A DNA stretch of 64,000 bases from Armillaria gallica (Eukaryota; Basidiomycota; Agaricomycetes; Agaricales; Physalacriaceae), in assembly GCA_037576215.1 (NCBI GenBank), contig JBANDB010000016.1:1847003-1911002 (forward strand). The letters run 5' to 3'. Shown here in pieces: positions 1 to 10,707 of the stretch (its first letter is position 1; each line of letters begins with the position of its first letter). A program made the position numbers and the translations under genes. Under the pieces are notes generated by a model. It had not been told where the DNA came from and made no database searches. It saw only the letters and a list, made by a program, of their open reading frames with translations.

Positions 1-599
1 GAAGAATGTCAGAAATGACAATCATGCACGCATAGGCACAACCAATAACAGTGGAGCGTTGACCCAAGATCAAAATATATGAGTGCGACTACAGCACCGC
101 TGTATCAGGCTCGTCTACCAATGGTAGAGGTATCAGTCTAATGCGACGAAAACTTCCAGGCCCGAACTCCTGGCGAGGAAGTAGTCCGCAGCCACCAAAG
201 TTTCGAATTGGACGGTCATCCGGGCAATCTGCGATCTATCCATCAAAGTAACCGCTCTCAGGGCGGTCACCAATGCCTTGCAGCACACAGAAGCTATTCA
301 ACAGGCGAGAGTTTAGACCCAGGCAAACCCTGTGTATGCGAGTATTCAATGGGAGAAAAGGAAAGAACCTGCGAGCCAGCATCTAAGTTGATCTGAGTCG
401 AGATGGAACTTGAAAAATTCATCCGGACAGGGGCTATTCCCGCGATGTGTTGGCCGAGGTCTGGCGTACGACGGTATTAATGTGGCCTCGCGCTGCCGGG
501 GCTGAATGTCTTAAATCTGCGGCCAAACTCGTTCAGGGGTTGACCAGAAGCTATGTTATTACTTGCCTTAGACAGACATATTTATGCGATCCAAATATA
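1..599. other. No gene recognised
   Basis: Short open frames occur on both strands, but none shows a family motif, signal peptide or plausible exon chain. Confidence 0.5.
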
Positions 600-730
600 T
601 GCATCATCGAACCACGTAAATATAGGCTGCGAAATGCGAGCTCGCAGCGCGGGCGCCATATCAGTATCTTGATTATGTTATATCCACGGTTGAGCCTTCT
701 TGCTGGTACTGGCTGGTAAGAGTGCGGACG
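600..730. repeat. Duplicated 3' flank of family D, copy 1
   Basis: This stretch matches 8005-8130 (shared blocks such as CCACGTAAAT, AAATGCGAGCT, CGGTTGAG, CTTGC.GGTACT). It lies just downstream of the broken family D copy, as 8005-8130 lies downstream of the intact copy. The two loci are therefore one duplicated segment, and copy 1 has lost the sequence between this flank and the conserved exon. Confidence 0.7.
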
Positions 731-1085
731 GCAACGGTGGTCCGAAGATGTCGAGCGATGTCAACACGCCTTGGGCGAACAACACGTTCTCTATGACGCC
801 TGAATCAGCGGTGCTGACGATGGGCACAACGAAAGGATCAGAGAATGTGTGATCGAAGGAGGCGAATTTGGTGGAGTTGATTCCGGCGGAGCTTGTGACG
901 CGCTCGGGGGTGAGTTCGGTGGGAAGGAGGTTCTTCAACTGTTGGGGTATGTGCCATCAGGGTGAAGGATATGACTGGGAAGAGATCGTACAGGTGGATG
1001 CGATGCTGAGTTGATTGAGGTCAGCTGGGTATGGCAAAGGGGAAGGGACGACATACTCGACAAGGTTGGTGACAGCAAGCTTGCC
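678..1085 (-). pseudogene. Family D secreted-protein fragment (D1)
   Basis: The conserved exon of family D is readable on the minus strand (about 740-935). It carries ELTPERVTSSAGINST, then FDHTFSDPFVVPI and TADSGVIENVL, close to the intact copy at 8288-9066. Remnants of the preceding small exons follow towards 1085, including the stretch around ACTCGACAAGGTT also found at 8847-8860. No signal-peptide exon was found upstream, and the last two exons are missing: after the LTSLDI segment the homology jumps straight to the 3' flank. It is a partial, internally deleted duplicate and probably not functional. Function of the family is unknown. Confidence 0.7.
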
Positions 1086-2023
1086 GGACTTCGTTCAACC
1101 GTGGCAGGGTAAAAAGGATCCTCTGGACGTGTCTATCTTGGAGGTAATTGTAGGTAGTATCGGGCGAGTAACTTTGAGTCTGGATGCAAACGGTCAGCAA
1201 TGATGACAGTGAGAAGTCGCAGCTGCATACCTCTTACCTGCGAGCTTCATGTCGAGGCAAAACTACCCCTTCCTATCCCCATGAGTTGGGCTGGCTTTCC
1301 TGCGGCGGAAGGTCTACCCCACTCACGCATCCCATCCGTCCTGTGCGGTAGTCCATGACGTCAAGGACTTGCTCGCCGAAAAACGATCAAAAACCAGCCT
1401 CGGGCGGGAGGGTCGGTGCATTCCCCGCACGCATCCTGATGAGGCTTGAACGTAACGTTGAACCCTTGAAATTTGAAAGTTGAGGCGTACGCGTAAGGAT
1501 TGATGATGTTTTAGAGTAAGTCGAATGGACTCACCAGACGGATGCTGAATTGATACACGTCTGTGAGCTTAGTAATGCATCGGCGAACGATAATGTCGTC
1601 CCAACTCGTGAGATACCGAGGGGGCGTCAATCTCAGAAAAAAGGGCAGGTATTGGGTATTGCAGAGATTCTATCTTGGGAGATATGAACAGACTGAAGAA
1701 GAAAGAGAATCAGCAAACATACAAGGGAAGAAAATATCACAAAGCCGACCCAGCATACGCACACGCCCTCGCGAAGCACCCACCCAAAACGGGCAGAGCG
1801 GGTTGCATATCGATGATAACAATTGCTACTTAACGGACTTTTATCTGAGTTCGAAATGCCTCTCCTAGACCGGCCAGCCATCTGTGCCGTTGACTGTACA
1901 AGATCGCCGTGGCACTCTTATCACGCGACACCTGCCTTGGCATGAAGTACATTCACTGTGGTATTCTTGAATGTTGATGCTAACGACGGATTTGTATTAG
2001 GTCTCTATATGTATCGTGTCTGG
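1086..2023. other. No gene recognised
   Basis: Open frames at 1563-1868 (+) and 1633-1881 (-) overlap each other and show no conserved pattern. Nothing else was seen. Confidence 0.45.
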
Positions 2024-2811
2024 CTACCTCGATAATCGGCTAACGCGCTGTTGGACATTGTATCGTTGAAGTCTTGGAGGTTGGCGGGCGTGGAACGGTT
2101 TCAGGATGAGCGACAATTGGTCGATTACGAGGTTATGACAGGAGCTCGGTAAATGTAAGGTGAGCGCATCATCTAACTCGTCTTCCACGTAGCTCATTCG
2201 TTGTTCTAGGTCTGCTGAATACAGCTCAGCATCGTTGTCGATGTAGTCGTCGCGGATACAGTGGTTGATTGGGAGGCGGCAACTCTCGCATTTAGGCAGA
2301 TTCGTTCTAGCGGAGCGTAGTGTAGTGTGAGAGAGTAGTCTGTGGATGTCGTCAGTGCTTGTGTGATAGCGAAGGGCTCGGTCAGGACGGGACACGATCA
2401 AACCTTACTTTCTTTCGCATACACAACCAAGACGAATGTGGAAGCACCATCCACAACCGACCACAAGGGCGACAAGAGAGGAAAACTAGGTTTGAAGGCA
2501 GGCTTGAGTCGATGAGAGTCAGTCACTGCCGAGACGAGGGTCGGTGCACGCAACGCCCAATAAAACATGGCATCAGGATGAGATACGGGATTCATCTCAG
2601 TACACATGCACCTTGACGTTGAGTAGCCAAGACTACTGGCTGCGGCCGCTTCTCTGCCTTCATGCTGAAAGACGACTTTGTATTCCTGCTGCGCGACCGA
2701 ACGGGTGGGACACTTGGCTTGTTCATCGTCAGACGATATCTCGATAATTTTGGAGACGGCAGGAGAGTCCTTAGCTGTTGAAAGGCAACTATGAGCGATT
2801 TTACCTAACAT
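2024..2811 (-). other. Possible degraded hypothetical gene
   Basis: Two adjacent minus-strand frames have protein-like composition. The upstream one contains SKIIEISSDDEQ, an acidic serine stretch common in nuclear proteins, and a short Cys pair (RCAHC) further upstream. The downstream one contains LPKCESCRLPINHC, then a long acidic segment (YVEDELDDALTLHLP). A GTAAGG donor lies near 2403 but the reading phase of the join does not work, so I cannot build one intact protein. It may be a decayed gene, or chance. No family recognised. Confidence 0.25.
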
Positions 2812-3821
2812 AGGAACAGTACAGTGCGCGCACCTTTCCCCGTGTTCTTCCGACAGGAGACCTTGAGGGAGTTTTCGCCTTTAGGCTTGAGGTGGGCGAG
2901 CTCGAGGCTTTGTGCTTCCTTGGTTCCTTGGTGTAGCTTCTTTGTTCTTGATACTGGCGGTACCGCTGCTGGTCTTGTCTAAAGGACGCGTTAACTGATA
3001 GAGCAACGCAAAGGCATGTACGAAAGAGCTCACGTCTTATGAGAACACTTCAATGCGGCAGCTTGTCGTCGGAATCCGTAGTGATACTCGAGGCATCGCA
3101 AAGAAGAACGAGGTACTAACAGTCAACCTCGCGCGCGGCGCAGTAGGATCTTGGCAGTGCTGCCGCGGTGCGGGCCTGCGGCTCATTTCGGCTAAGCACC
3201 GGAGCCGTATGCTTTCACCGCAGCTGCACCCACCAAGGGAAGTATGTCGAAGGTCTCTCAATATAGTATATTGACGGCTTGTTTTTCTTCTTGACCTTCT
3301 TTCTACAATACGGAGGAGCGGTGCACGCAGCATCTATCAAGCCGATACAAACCGTGCCGCGGGAATAGCAAGATGCCGAGCCAGTGGCTGACTCCGCTTC
3401 GAACCTTGCACCCACAGAGATCCCCTCGTACTTTTACGTGCATCTCTGTTTTCGCTGTGCGTATATCAGATGCCACTTTATAACTGCGAGGATGCCGCGT
3501 TGTCTCGGCATTAACACTCTCTTATTTCGTCTTGGATACACTCATCATCTTGCTAGTAGCCTCAGGAAGGATCACAAATGCAAGAGACAATCGGTGACGG
3601 CCATCCTAGGCATCTATCAACATTCACCCTGTCTTTTGTCTTTCCCATTGTCTTGTCTCAGCACCTAGTTTATTTCCTGCCTTTTAAAGGCCCCACTTAG
3701 CGACAGAAAACCATCCTGGTTATTGTCGCGTTGCATCTTCTGGAGGACTTGAAAGCGTCGTGAGTCATAATATCGTCCACGTATGTTCTGGAGACCTTAC
3801 TCACTGCTCAGTAATACAGAA
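2812..3821. other. No gene; duplicated F-box 5' flank at its right end
   Basis: About 3690-3821 resembles 5740-5896 upstream of the intact F-box gene (shared CTTAGCGACA, TCGCGTTGC/TCGCATTGC, ACTTGAAAGC.TCGTGAGTCA). The duplicated unit therefore included the 5' region. Nothing else was recognised. Confidence 0.5.
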
Positions 3822-5085
3822 ATGGGAGTTGAACGCCTCTCCTTCGACGCCTTGGGAGACATCTTTACGGGAGTTCGTGAGGCCATTGACCCCCAAGGAG
3901 AACATCACACTATTATACTGCTTGCTTCCGTCACTTCCGTCTGCTCGACATGGCGCTATACCGCGTTGGCATACCCCAAGCTATGGTCCTACATCTACAT
4001 CCAATGCTGAGCAGATCGGACACATCTAGTTCAGCGGAAGCTCAGCAAAACCTTCTTTCCATATACATTCAACGCTCCAGAACTCGTCCGTTGTCTATCA
4101 CGATCCGCAATAACAGGTTCGTGTACGACTTGAAGTACAGCCATCAGCTTCCCTTTACCCCGAGCATATACGCTCTGCTACGCGCCAACGTATGTCGATG
4201 GGATCGACTGGATATCATGGGATGCCATGCCCAGCCGCATCACATGCACCGTCTACTCTCCTCCCTTCCTTGCAGCGAAACGGGCATGCTGAAGAGTCTC
4301 AAACTCATGCACAATGCCTCTGCCTCGACTCTTCCCAGCTTGCTTGAATGTAAAAAGGCGGCTGTCTTGCATACCCTCCACATTCAAATGTGTACGGTGC
4401 TTCCGATTTAATGTTCCCGCTTCGTCAAAGACCTCATATTGGAAGGCTATACAAGTCCAGATCATCCAGCTGGTGGCGGTGGAATGTCGTGCATCTTACC
4501 GTTCTTCAACGTCGAGAGGCTGGTGCTCATTCCCGTAGCGACAATCAAGACTCGTGATACTATCGAAGTGGCAAAGATAACGTCCCTCACGCTATGCATT
4601 TCCATCCTTTCTCTGGCTTCATTCGGATCATATCTACATGAGCTATCCCTCCCCTGCCTCCATTCGTTTGCTCTAATGTACCTGGGAGCGTACATTGGCA
4701 ATGCCGTCGACCACAATCTTGTCGTCCCATTCATTCGTAGATGCGCCTCATCTTCGGCAAACTCCCTCTTCGGCCTCTAGGACTAGCTGAAATTCTTACA
4801 CCGCTGCGGGAGCTCCAACATTTGACCGTTCTTGAGCCAACGGTTTCATTGCTGAGCGCCTACTACCCCATCTCGGAGGCGTTCCTGCTAAATTTCCATC
4901 ATGCCCATTTCCTTCCGAGCCTTGCCTCAGTTGATTTGCAGCTACATAGCGCATCACCTGTGGAACGGTCAATGATTAATGGGATAGTCAAGGAATGCAC
5001 TCTTCGTACCCTTGACGCAGGCGAGGCGTTCTTTTTGAGGAGAAGGGTGATTCCTTATTTTGAACAGGAAGCGGTCCGCCTGTAA
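3822..5085 (+). pseudogene. F-box/LRR-like protein, broken tandem copy
   Basis: This is a frame-broken copy of the intact gene at 5897-7168. It starts alike (MGVERLSFDALGDIF), with the F-box-like Leu/Trp pattern through CSTWRYTALAYPKLWS, but the frame stops at 4008-4010. Homology continues in the next frame from about 3990 to a stop at 4409-4411 (QLPFTPSIYALL, GMLKSLK), resumes at 4439 (NVERLVLIPV, ITSLTLCIS), and shifts frame again near 4760 (LRELQHLTVLEPTVSLL, YYPISEAF) to end at 5085. At least two frameshifts and one stop interrupt it, and a stretch around 4411-4480 is shortened. Its 5' flank is also shared with the intact copy, so it arose by tandem duplication and then decayed. Confidence 0.85.
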
Positions 5086-5834
5086 TATGCGATGGAGTTT
5101 CTTATTGCACATCGACAAATCTTTTGCATCTACTTATCATACTTAATATAAGCTACTTTAACACTGACTTGTTTTGGTCAATCTGCGAGCGCGGAAAGCA
5201 TACCTTTGAGACCTTGGAGTTTCAGGTTATCGTGGGGTCGTCTCTTGCAACAGATGGCAGCCCGACAATCGGTTACATTGATAGTTGGTAGGCGGCCAAG
5301 CCTCATTAGTCTCGAGTCCTACGCAGACTGATCAGAATATAGATCCCCAAATCTCTTGACAGGCAAGCAGTCGAGGTTTGAGATAAAGAGTCTGATCGTA
5401 TTTAGACATGCCTTATATACCCATCTGGAAAATAAGGTTTGGACACGAGGGGGGTTCAAGAGGGTTGAAGTTGTTCGATCATGTCTCTCTCTTCATGAGT
5501 CGGCCACTCCTTCCCTAGCCAACGAGACGAGAGCGCTCATTCATCATTGCCTAGATTAATTTCTTGGAACTCCTGTTGAACATTGACAACGTTGAAGAGC
5601 CACTGTCAATTTATACGCTCAAGTCCAACAAGGATCCGACCAATAATTCCTTCCACCGCCTCTTGTTGTTATCATCGCATTTCGTACTGTTCCCGACGGT
5701 CATCCTGGTCCTCTCTGCATATCGTTTCTCTTCTAGAAGCCCTGCTTAGCGACAAGCAAACATCTTGGTTGCCGTCGCATTGCGTCTTTTTGGTTGCTTT
5801 TTGGTATCGGGAGCAAGGAGAACTTGAAAGCTTC
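5086..5834. other. Intergenic; promoter/5' UTR of the F-box gene
   Basis: No coding frame with homology. From about 5740 the sequence is the duplicated 5' flank also present upstream of the broken copy. Confidence 0.5.
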
Positions 5835-5888
5835 GTGAGTCATAATCTCTGCGCCTATTTCCTGCGCGGCTAACTCACTGTCCGGAAG
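5835..5888 (+). other. Candidate 5' UTR intron of F-box gene
   Basis: A GTGAGT donor at 5835, a GGCTAACTC branch-like site and an AAG acceptor just before the start codon suggest a short leader intron. The donor is retained in the broken tandem copy. Not proven. Confidence 0.4.
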
Positions 5889-5896
5889 TGCGGAAG

Positions 5897-7168
5897 ATGG
5901 GAGTTGAACTTCTCTCCTTCGATGTTCTAGGGGACATTTTCGCAGAGATTTGCGAGGCCACGGACCCCAAGGGAGAGCAGCACGTTATTCTGTGCCTTTC
6001 CTCTGTCTGTTCGGCATGGCGCAAAGCTGCGTTGGCATATCCTATGCTATGGTCCAACATCCACCTACGTTTGTTGAACGTTCTCATACCAGCAGAACCG
6101 ACGGAACAGCTTCTAGCTATCTACATTGAGCGATCTAGAACTGCCCCATTGTCCATCACAATTCGCAACACTTCGCACAATACCGGTCACCAAATTCCTT
6201 TTACTCCTAGCATATATGCCCTCTTGCATGCCAACGCTCACCGATGGCAAAAGCTCAATATCGCCGGCTCTTTCGTCGCTCCCTTTCACCTCTATCGCTT
6301 GCTTTCTCCGGCTTCTCGCAACATGGGCATGTTACAGAGTTTGAAGTGTGTCACAAGGTCATCCGAGAGAGGCCTTCAAATTGACGGGCTATTCGAGTTA
6401 CACAAAGCCCCAAATCTCCGTACTCTTCATTTTAACATGCAGTCATTGCTGGAAAATCCAGGTTACGGTTACCGTAGGCCGACGCCGTATCCTACAGTGA
6501 AAGACATGATATTGGAACCTGGCATACGCCTTGACCTTGCAGTTAACGGGCTTACATGTCTGAGGCCTTTCCCGAATCTCGAGAGACTCGTGATGGTTCC
6601 ATCATCGGTAAACCACGGCAATAGCATCATTCAGATACTGAATCTCACCTCCCTCACATTATGCATCTCGCAGGCATCCCAGAAATTTTTCGGCACACAT
6701 CTCTGTGTGCTACGTCTTCCTTCCCTCCGCTCCTTGGTCATCATAGGTGTGGATGCCTGGCCTGTAGTAGAGCATCAGTCCATTGCGGCATTCACTCATA
6801 CATGCTGCTCGTCGCTTCAGGATTTCATCATCGACAAGATCCCCCTTCGCTCGCAAGGTTTGATAGAAATCCTTAATCCGTTGCAAGGGCTCCGGCATTT
6901 GACCGTCTGTGAGCCTACGGTATCGCTGCTGAGGGCTTACTACCCTATCTCACAACAGTTTGCGCAAAAATTGCTCGATGATAGTGCTTTTCTTCCGAAG
7001 CTTGCATCGGTAGATATTCATTTGCATGCGCAATCGACGGTCGAACGGTCATTGATCGATGAGGTAGTGGAACGGCGTGCTTTACACAAGTTAGACTCTT
7101 GTGAAGCTTATGCCATGAAAAGAAAGATGACTCCGCAGTTTGAACTGGAGGAGGGATTCTGTTATTAA
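5897..7168 (+). CDS. F-box/leucine-rich repeat protein
   Basis: Single-exon gene of 423 codons. The N-terminus (residues about 3-60) matches the agaric F-box pattern: LSFDVLGDIFAEIC, then VCSAWRKAALAYPMLWSNI. F-box proteins recruit substrates to SCF ubiquitin ligases through Skp1. The rest (about 60-420) is a Leu-rich, weakly repetitive region (for example FPNLERLVMVPS, LTSLTLCIS, LRLPSLRSLVI, LQGLRHLTVCEP) probably forming a substrate-binding solenoid. The start at 5897 was chosen over the upstream GTG at 5888 because the tandem copy begins at the same ATG. It lies directly after that broken copy in the same orientation. The substrate is unknown; such genes are highly expanded in agarics. 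Confidence 0.8.
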   Translation: MGVELLSFDVLGDIFAEICEATDPKGEQHVILCLSSVCSAWRKAALAYPMLWSNIHLRLLNVLIPAEPTEQLLAIYIERSRTAPLSITIRNTSHNTGHQIPFTPSIYALLHANAHRWQKLNIAGSFVAPFHLYRLLSPASRNMGMLQSLKCVTRSSERGLQIDGLFELHKAPNLRTLHFNMQSLLENPGYGYRRPTPYPTVKDMILEPGIRLDLAVNGLTCLRPFPNLERLVMVPSSVNHGNSIIQILNLTSLTLCISQASQKFFGTHLCVLRLPSLRSLVIIGVDAWPVVEHQSIAAFTHTCCSSLQDFIIDKIPLRSQGLIEILNPLQGLRHLTVCEPTVSLLRAYYPISQQFAQKLLDDSAFLPKLASVDIHLHAQSTVERSLIDEVVERRALHKLDSCEAYAMKRKMTPQFELEEGFCY

Positions 7169-8287
7169 AACATTTCTGACGGCAACAGCTTATGCTACCT
7201 TATTGTAGTCGGGCCATATAGTGTAAACCGTTGTACATTTGATCATACTATTGTACAGTGCTCGTTCATGTATTCTAATATTGGCATATAAGTATCTGAT
7301 AAGTATTTCAAGGCATCGACGACGAGCCAAGAGAGACCGAGGTATCAAATAAAGTCGAGCCTTTTATGTACGAGTTAACGTGCAACGGTTAAGAGTGACA
7401 AGGGTTGTCAGGCTACCGTCAAAGTATTTTGTTGACCTCCATCATGATATTCTTCAAAGCTTTCCAGCACGCTTGCAGTGACACTCGCTGCCGCCAGCTA
7501 TCACGACACCCACTAAAAATGAGTGTGCGGCGTCGATATCGTCAGGAATATCCATGTCCAGGTCTTGCTCCTCTTCCTATTCCTCCTCTTCGCCTTCCAT
7601 TACAGAGGGGGCCCACCAGAGATAGCAGAATCTCCTTAGTCGTCTTCTGGACTGGCTTCATCTGCCTTTCTATTCCTTCACTACAGTGACCAACGAGAAA
7701 GCAGCAACACCTTTACCTCTTGCTTCTCTTCTTGCTGCGTCCTGAAGCGTCTAATGGGCACGATGGTCTTGAAACTACGGATACGGATGTTATGATCCTG
7801 GAATGAGTGTGCTATAACTTGTAACCAAGTCCTCGTATGCTCAGATGTAAAAATATCAACACCTATTCTTTTTGGTATTTGAATGGAAACACACACTGCC
7901 TTTAAATATGTCATATAATTGGGGCTAATACACCATTACACGAACTATGAATGTTGCAGGTACTGATATGATCTTGTTATGGTGTGCCTAAGCTATAATC
8001 GGACCACGTAAATTCATACAAAATGCGAGCTGGCAGCGCAACCACCGGGGGAGCTCTTTACATACATACCATATCTGTATCTCGATTAAGCTCTATCGCG
8101 GTTGAGTCTCTTGCCAGTACTAGCTAGTAAACAGTTACACGAAATGATGAAACTCTTAAGGCAAAGAATCAGAATGCGTAGCCAAGATGTTTCAGGTGAC
8201 CACACAAGTTGCGGAACATTTATCTCTCAGACAAGGTACACAAACTAAGAATCTCTCGAGCAGCCAAAAAAAACTTGAACAACATTC
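7169..8287. other. No gene; repeat 8005-8130 inside
   Basis: No convincing coding sequence. The right part is the 3' flank of the family D gene, and 8005-8130 is shared with 600-730. Confidence 0.5.
8005..8130. repeat. Duplicated 3' flank of family D, copy 2
   Basis: Matches 600-730 at intermediate similarity. It is separated from the family D coding sequence here by about 160 bp, whereas in the other copy the corresponding downstream exons are deleted. Confidence 0.7.
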
Positions 8288-9066
8288 TTATGAGGCACCA
8301 AGGGAAAGCTCGTAACTGTATATAAACGTTAGACGTCGCAAACAAAGGAAAAACACCGGGACACATACGTCGTTGTAACATTCTTCTGTTTGAGCCCAGT
8401 AACATCCAGTGGGATACCCAATTTCCCGAAAATAGTAGCGGCCCTACAAATCATCAACATCCCAATCATCAACTTCAATACTGTCCAAGACCCACCGCAA
8501 TTTGACGTCGGTATTAAGCAAATCCAAAAATCCCAACGGGATGATGTCGAGCGATGCAGTCACGCCTTGGGTGAGCAACACGTTCTTTATCGTGCCTGAA
8601 TCCGCGGTACCGAAGATGGGCACGACGAGGGGATCGGAGAAGGTGTGGTCGAAGGAGGCGAATTCGGTGGAATTGATTCCGGCGGAGCTTGTGACGCGCT
8701 CGAGGGTGAGTTCGATGGGGAGGGGGTTCTTCACTGTTCGGGTAGGTGTTAAGAAGAAACGGTAGGGCTGGGAAGAGATCGCACCAGTGAACGCAATGCT
8801 GAGTTGATTAAAGATCAGTTTGGGTATGGCGAAAGGGAAAGGATGACATACTCGACAAGGTTATTGACGAGTGTGTCCAGCTACATAAACGTCAGCTCCC
8901 GATATCGATGAAGCTGACATCGCAAACGTACAGTGATAGTCACGCTAATATTCGACACTAAGCCGATCCCAAGCCCATTGATGATGTCCCCAATCGAAAG
9001 ATCGGTCGAAGTGGGGGCACAACGGACCAAGGCAGCCAGGGAGACGAAAAGCAGACCGAACAGCAT
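8288..9066 (-). CDS. Small secreted protein, family D (D2)
   Basis: Multi-exon gene read from homology to the copies at 27759-28532 and 45919-46707. Exon 1 (9066 down to about 8933) encodes a clear signal peptide, MLFGLLFVSLAALVRCAPTS, then LVSNISVTIT. Small exons follow (LDTLVNNLVE near 8860; SIAFTG near 8795). The main exon (about 8733-8500) has PIELTLERVTSSAGINST, FDHTFSDPLVVPI, TADSGTIKNVLLTQG and DLLNTDVKLR. The next exon encodes TIFGKLGIPLDVTGL (8440-8370), and after a GTATGT intron the last short exon ends TYELSLGAS at the stop 8288-8290. The mature protein is about 150 residues without Cys motifs. The beta-rich pattern is weakly reminiscent of LEA14/WHy-like folds, which is only a guess. 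It is divergent from the LysM gene at 9462. Function unknown. Confidence 0.65.
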
Positions 9067-9461
9067 TACGCGCGCGGACGGGGAATCCTTGTACTGAATA
9101 CATCCAAGTTATAGGGAGCAGAATGGACCGTATGACGCGACGAAGCCATGTGAAATCGTCAGATGATACGAGAGCGTGTGGACCGTGTATCCTTCCATGA
9201 GAATCTGAATGGCGAGGATCATTGAGAACCGGTCCAAGAAGCGAAAGACGCATGTGCAACGCCTCGGAAGAAATATGATGAGAACAAAGTTTGCTTGCTG
9301 GAGGACTTGAACTTTGAAAACTCGACGCAGGGCTGTAACATGGTGGACGTACGAGAAAAGAGAACGTGAGCCTCGTGGCTAGCACGTTTCTGATTACCTC
9401 AGCACACCGCCAACTCTGACTGCGAGTGGCAGTGTACCACGACGACTTCTTTGATCTTACG
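9067..9461. promoter_or_regulatory. Divergent intergenic region
   Basis: This 395-bp stretch separates the start codons of the family D gene (-) and the LysM gene (+). It must hold both promoters. No clear TATA box was picked out. Confidence 0.4.
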
Positions 9462-10156
9462 ATGGGTCGCTGGACGCAATACGATGAAGTGAGCAGCCTT
9501 ATCCATAAATTTCCTTCACGCTGAGCACTGCTAGGACTCATACCGCCTGCCAGAAGGCATGGAACGCATTGGCTACGACTCGGACACCCAAACGTACTTC
9601 TACCGCGATGCGAATGGAGACACCTGGAAAGGCGCAGAAGGCGCAGAGTATAGCGAAATGACCCGTGGTGCGTACATCCATTTAGATGCATATATGCTGC
9701 TAGCTGAGAAGCTACAGTGTCCGGCGCTTCATCAAGTACCGAAGATATAGAAGCCGCCCCTCGCCGCGCAGACGGTTACCAGCAGCTCGCTACTGACCTC
9801 GTACGTTGTTCTCGTCACTCAACCTCCCTTCCTCATTATTCTAGGATCGCCCTATGGTCTCCACGACCTACACCCCCAACCCCAGCGCCTACCGCACCCT
9901 CTTCCCATTCTTCCTCATCATTGCCGTCGTTCTCCTACTCGTCTGGCGCCTCATCCTCTCCCCCGGCTTGTCCGTGCCGAAAAACCCGTGCGCGCAGGGT
10001 ATGCAGGCGTATTGGGTCCAGGCAGGCGACTCGTGCTGGGAGATCGCAACTAGGCATGGATACACGCTTGAGCAGCTGCAGGGCTGGAACCCGAAGGTGG
10101 ACTGTGAGGTGTTGATGCCTGGGACGACGGTTTGCTTGCCGGGGGAGAGCAAGTAG
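9462..10156 (+). CDS. Membrane-anchored LysM (CBM50) protein
   Basis: Four exons: 9462-9488 (MGRWTQYDE), 9535-9667, 9718-9800 and 9845-10156, all with GT-AG borders that keep frame. The N-terminal part (DSYRLPEGMERIGYDSDTQT, then YFYRDANGDTW) is a conserved leader of a basidiomycete LysM family. A hydrophobic helix follows (FPFFLIIAVVLLLVWRLIL), predicting a single membrane span. The C-terminus is one LysM domain: YWVQAGDSCWEIATRHGYTL, then LQGWNPKVDCEVLMPGTTVC, with paired Cys. LysM modules bind N-acetylglucosamine polymers such as chitin. With the anchor, the domain is probably displayed at the cell surface or in the secretory lumen. This differs from secreted LysM effectors, which carry a cleavable signal peptide. 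Confidence 0.85.
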
Positions 10157-10615
10157 GAAAAGGGAGAGTATCTATTGTGGATCATTTGGTGGATGGATGG
10201 ATGGACGCGTATCTCAATATTCATGTAGCTTATTCGCATGATCATTCTATGTAATATTTAAACAATAGACTGTCATAATATGCTACATCTGGCATTGCAT
10301 CAAGCTCAAGCTACAAGCTACAAGGCTCGTAGTTCTCTAGGATGTTACTCGTTTCAAGTGGGGCCGGTGCCTTGAAAAGGGTAGTGAGTCCGACGCGATG
10401 AACTTTCCAAGCGGGAAGTATTTCGAGGTCTGACTATGGAGTCCGTGAAGCCAGCAACGAGGCGATAGAAGGTAGGAATGGCAATGCAAAGGAGAGAAAG
10501 AACCCAAAAGAACGTGAGAAATACCTTGCAAGTTCAAGCAGCTTCCGAGGAGTCGTGCCGCAGCTATAAGCCCGAGATCGGACATCATAAGATTGTGTAT
10601 TCACATATCAGTTAT
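10157..10615. other. No gene recognised
   Basis: Contains a GGAT-rich run near 10190-10205 (GGATGGATGGATGGA) and otherwise nothing distinctive before the tRNA. Confidence 0.5.
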
Positions 10616-10700
10616 GGGGGTATAGCTCAGCTGGGAGAGCAACAGACTGAAGTATGTTAATATCTTCTGGAGGTCCCCAGTTCAATCCTGGGTGCCCCCA
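10616..10700 (+). tRNA. tRNA-Phe(GAA) with 12-nt intron
   Basis: Folds as a tRNA. Acceptor GGGGGTA (10616-10622) pairs with TGCCCCC (10693-10699). D stem GCTC/GAGC. Anticodon arm ACAGA-CTGAAG with 3' strand TCTGG at 10666-10670. Variable AGGTC. T arm CCCAG-TTCAATC-CTGGG. Discriminator A at 10700. The anticodon GAA (10649-10651) and the arm agree with fungal tRNA-Phe. The extra bases 10653-10664 sit between positions 37 and 38, the canonical place of a nuclear tRNA intron. The 27-43 pair is a mismatch. Confidence 0.88.
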
Positions 10701-10703
10701 ATA

Positions 10704-10707
10704 TTTT
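10704..10707 (+). terminator. RNA polymerase III terminator
   Basis: A TTTT run lies 4 nt after the tRNA, followed by TTTTT near 10726 as a likely backup. Confidence 0.6.

Noticed and set aside
9889..10245. Minus-strand 118-codon ORF opposite the LysM gene
   Set aside because: It is the reverse strand of the LysM exon and has no signal of its own.
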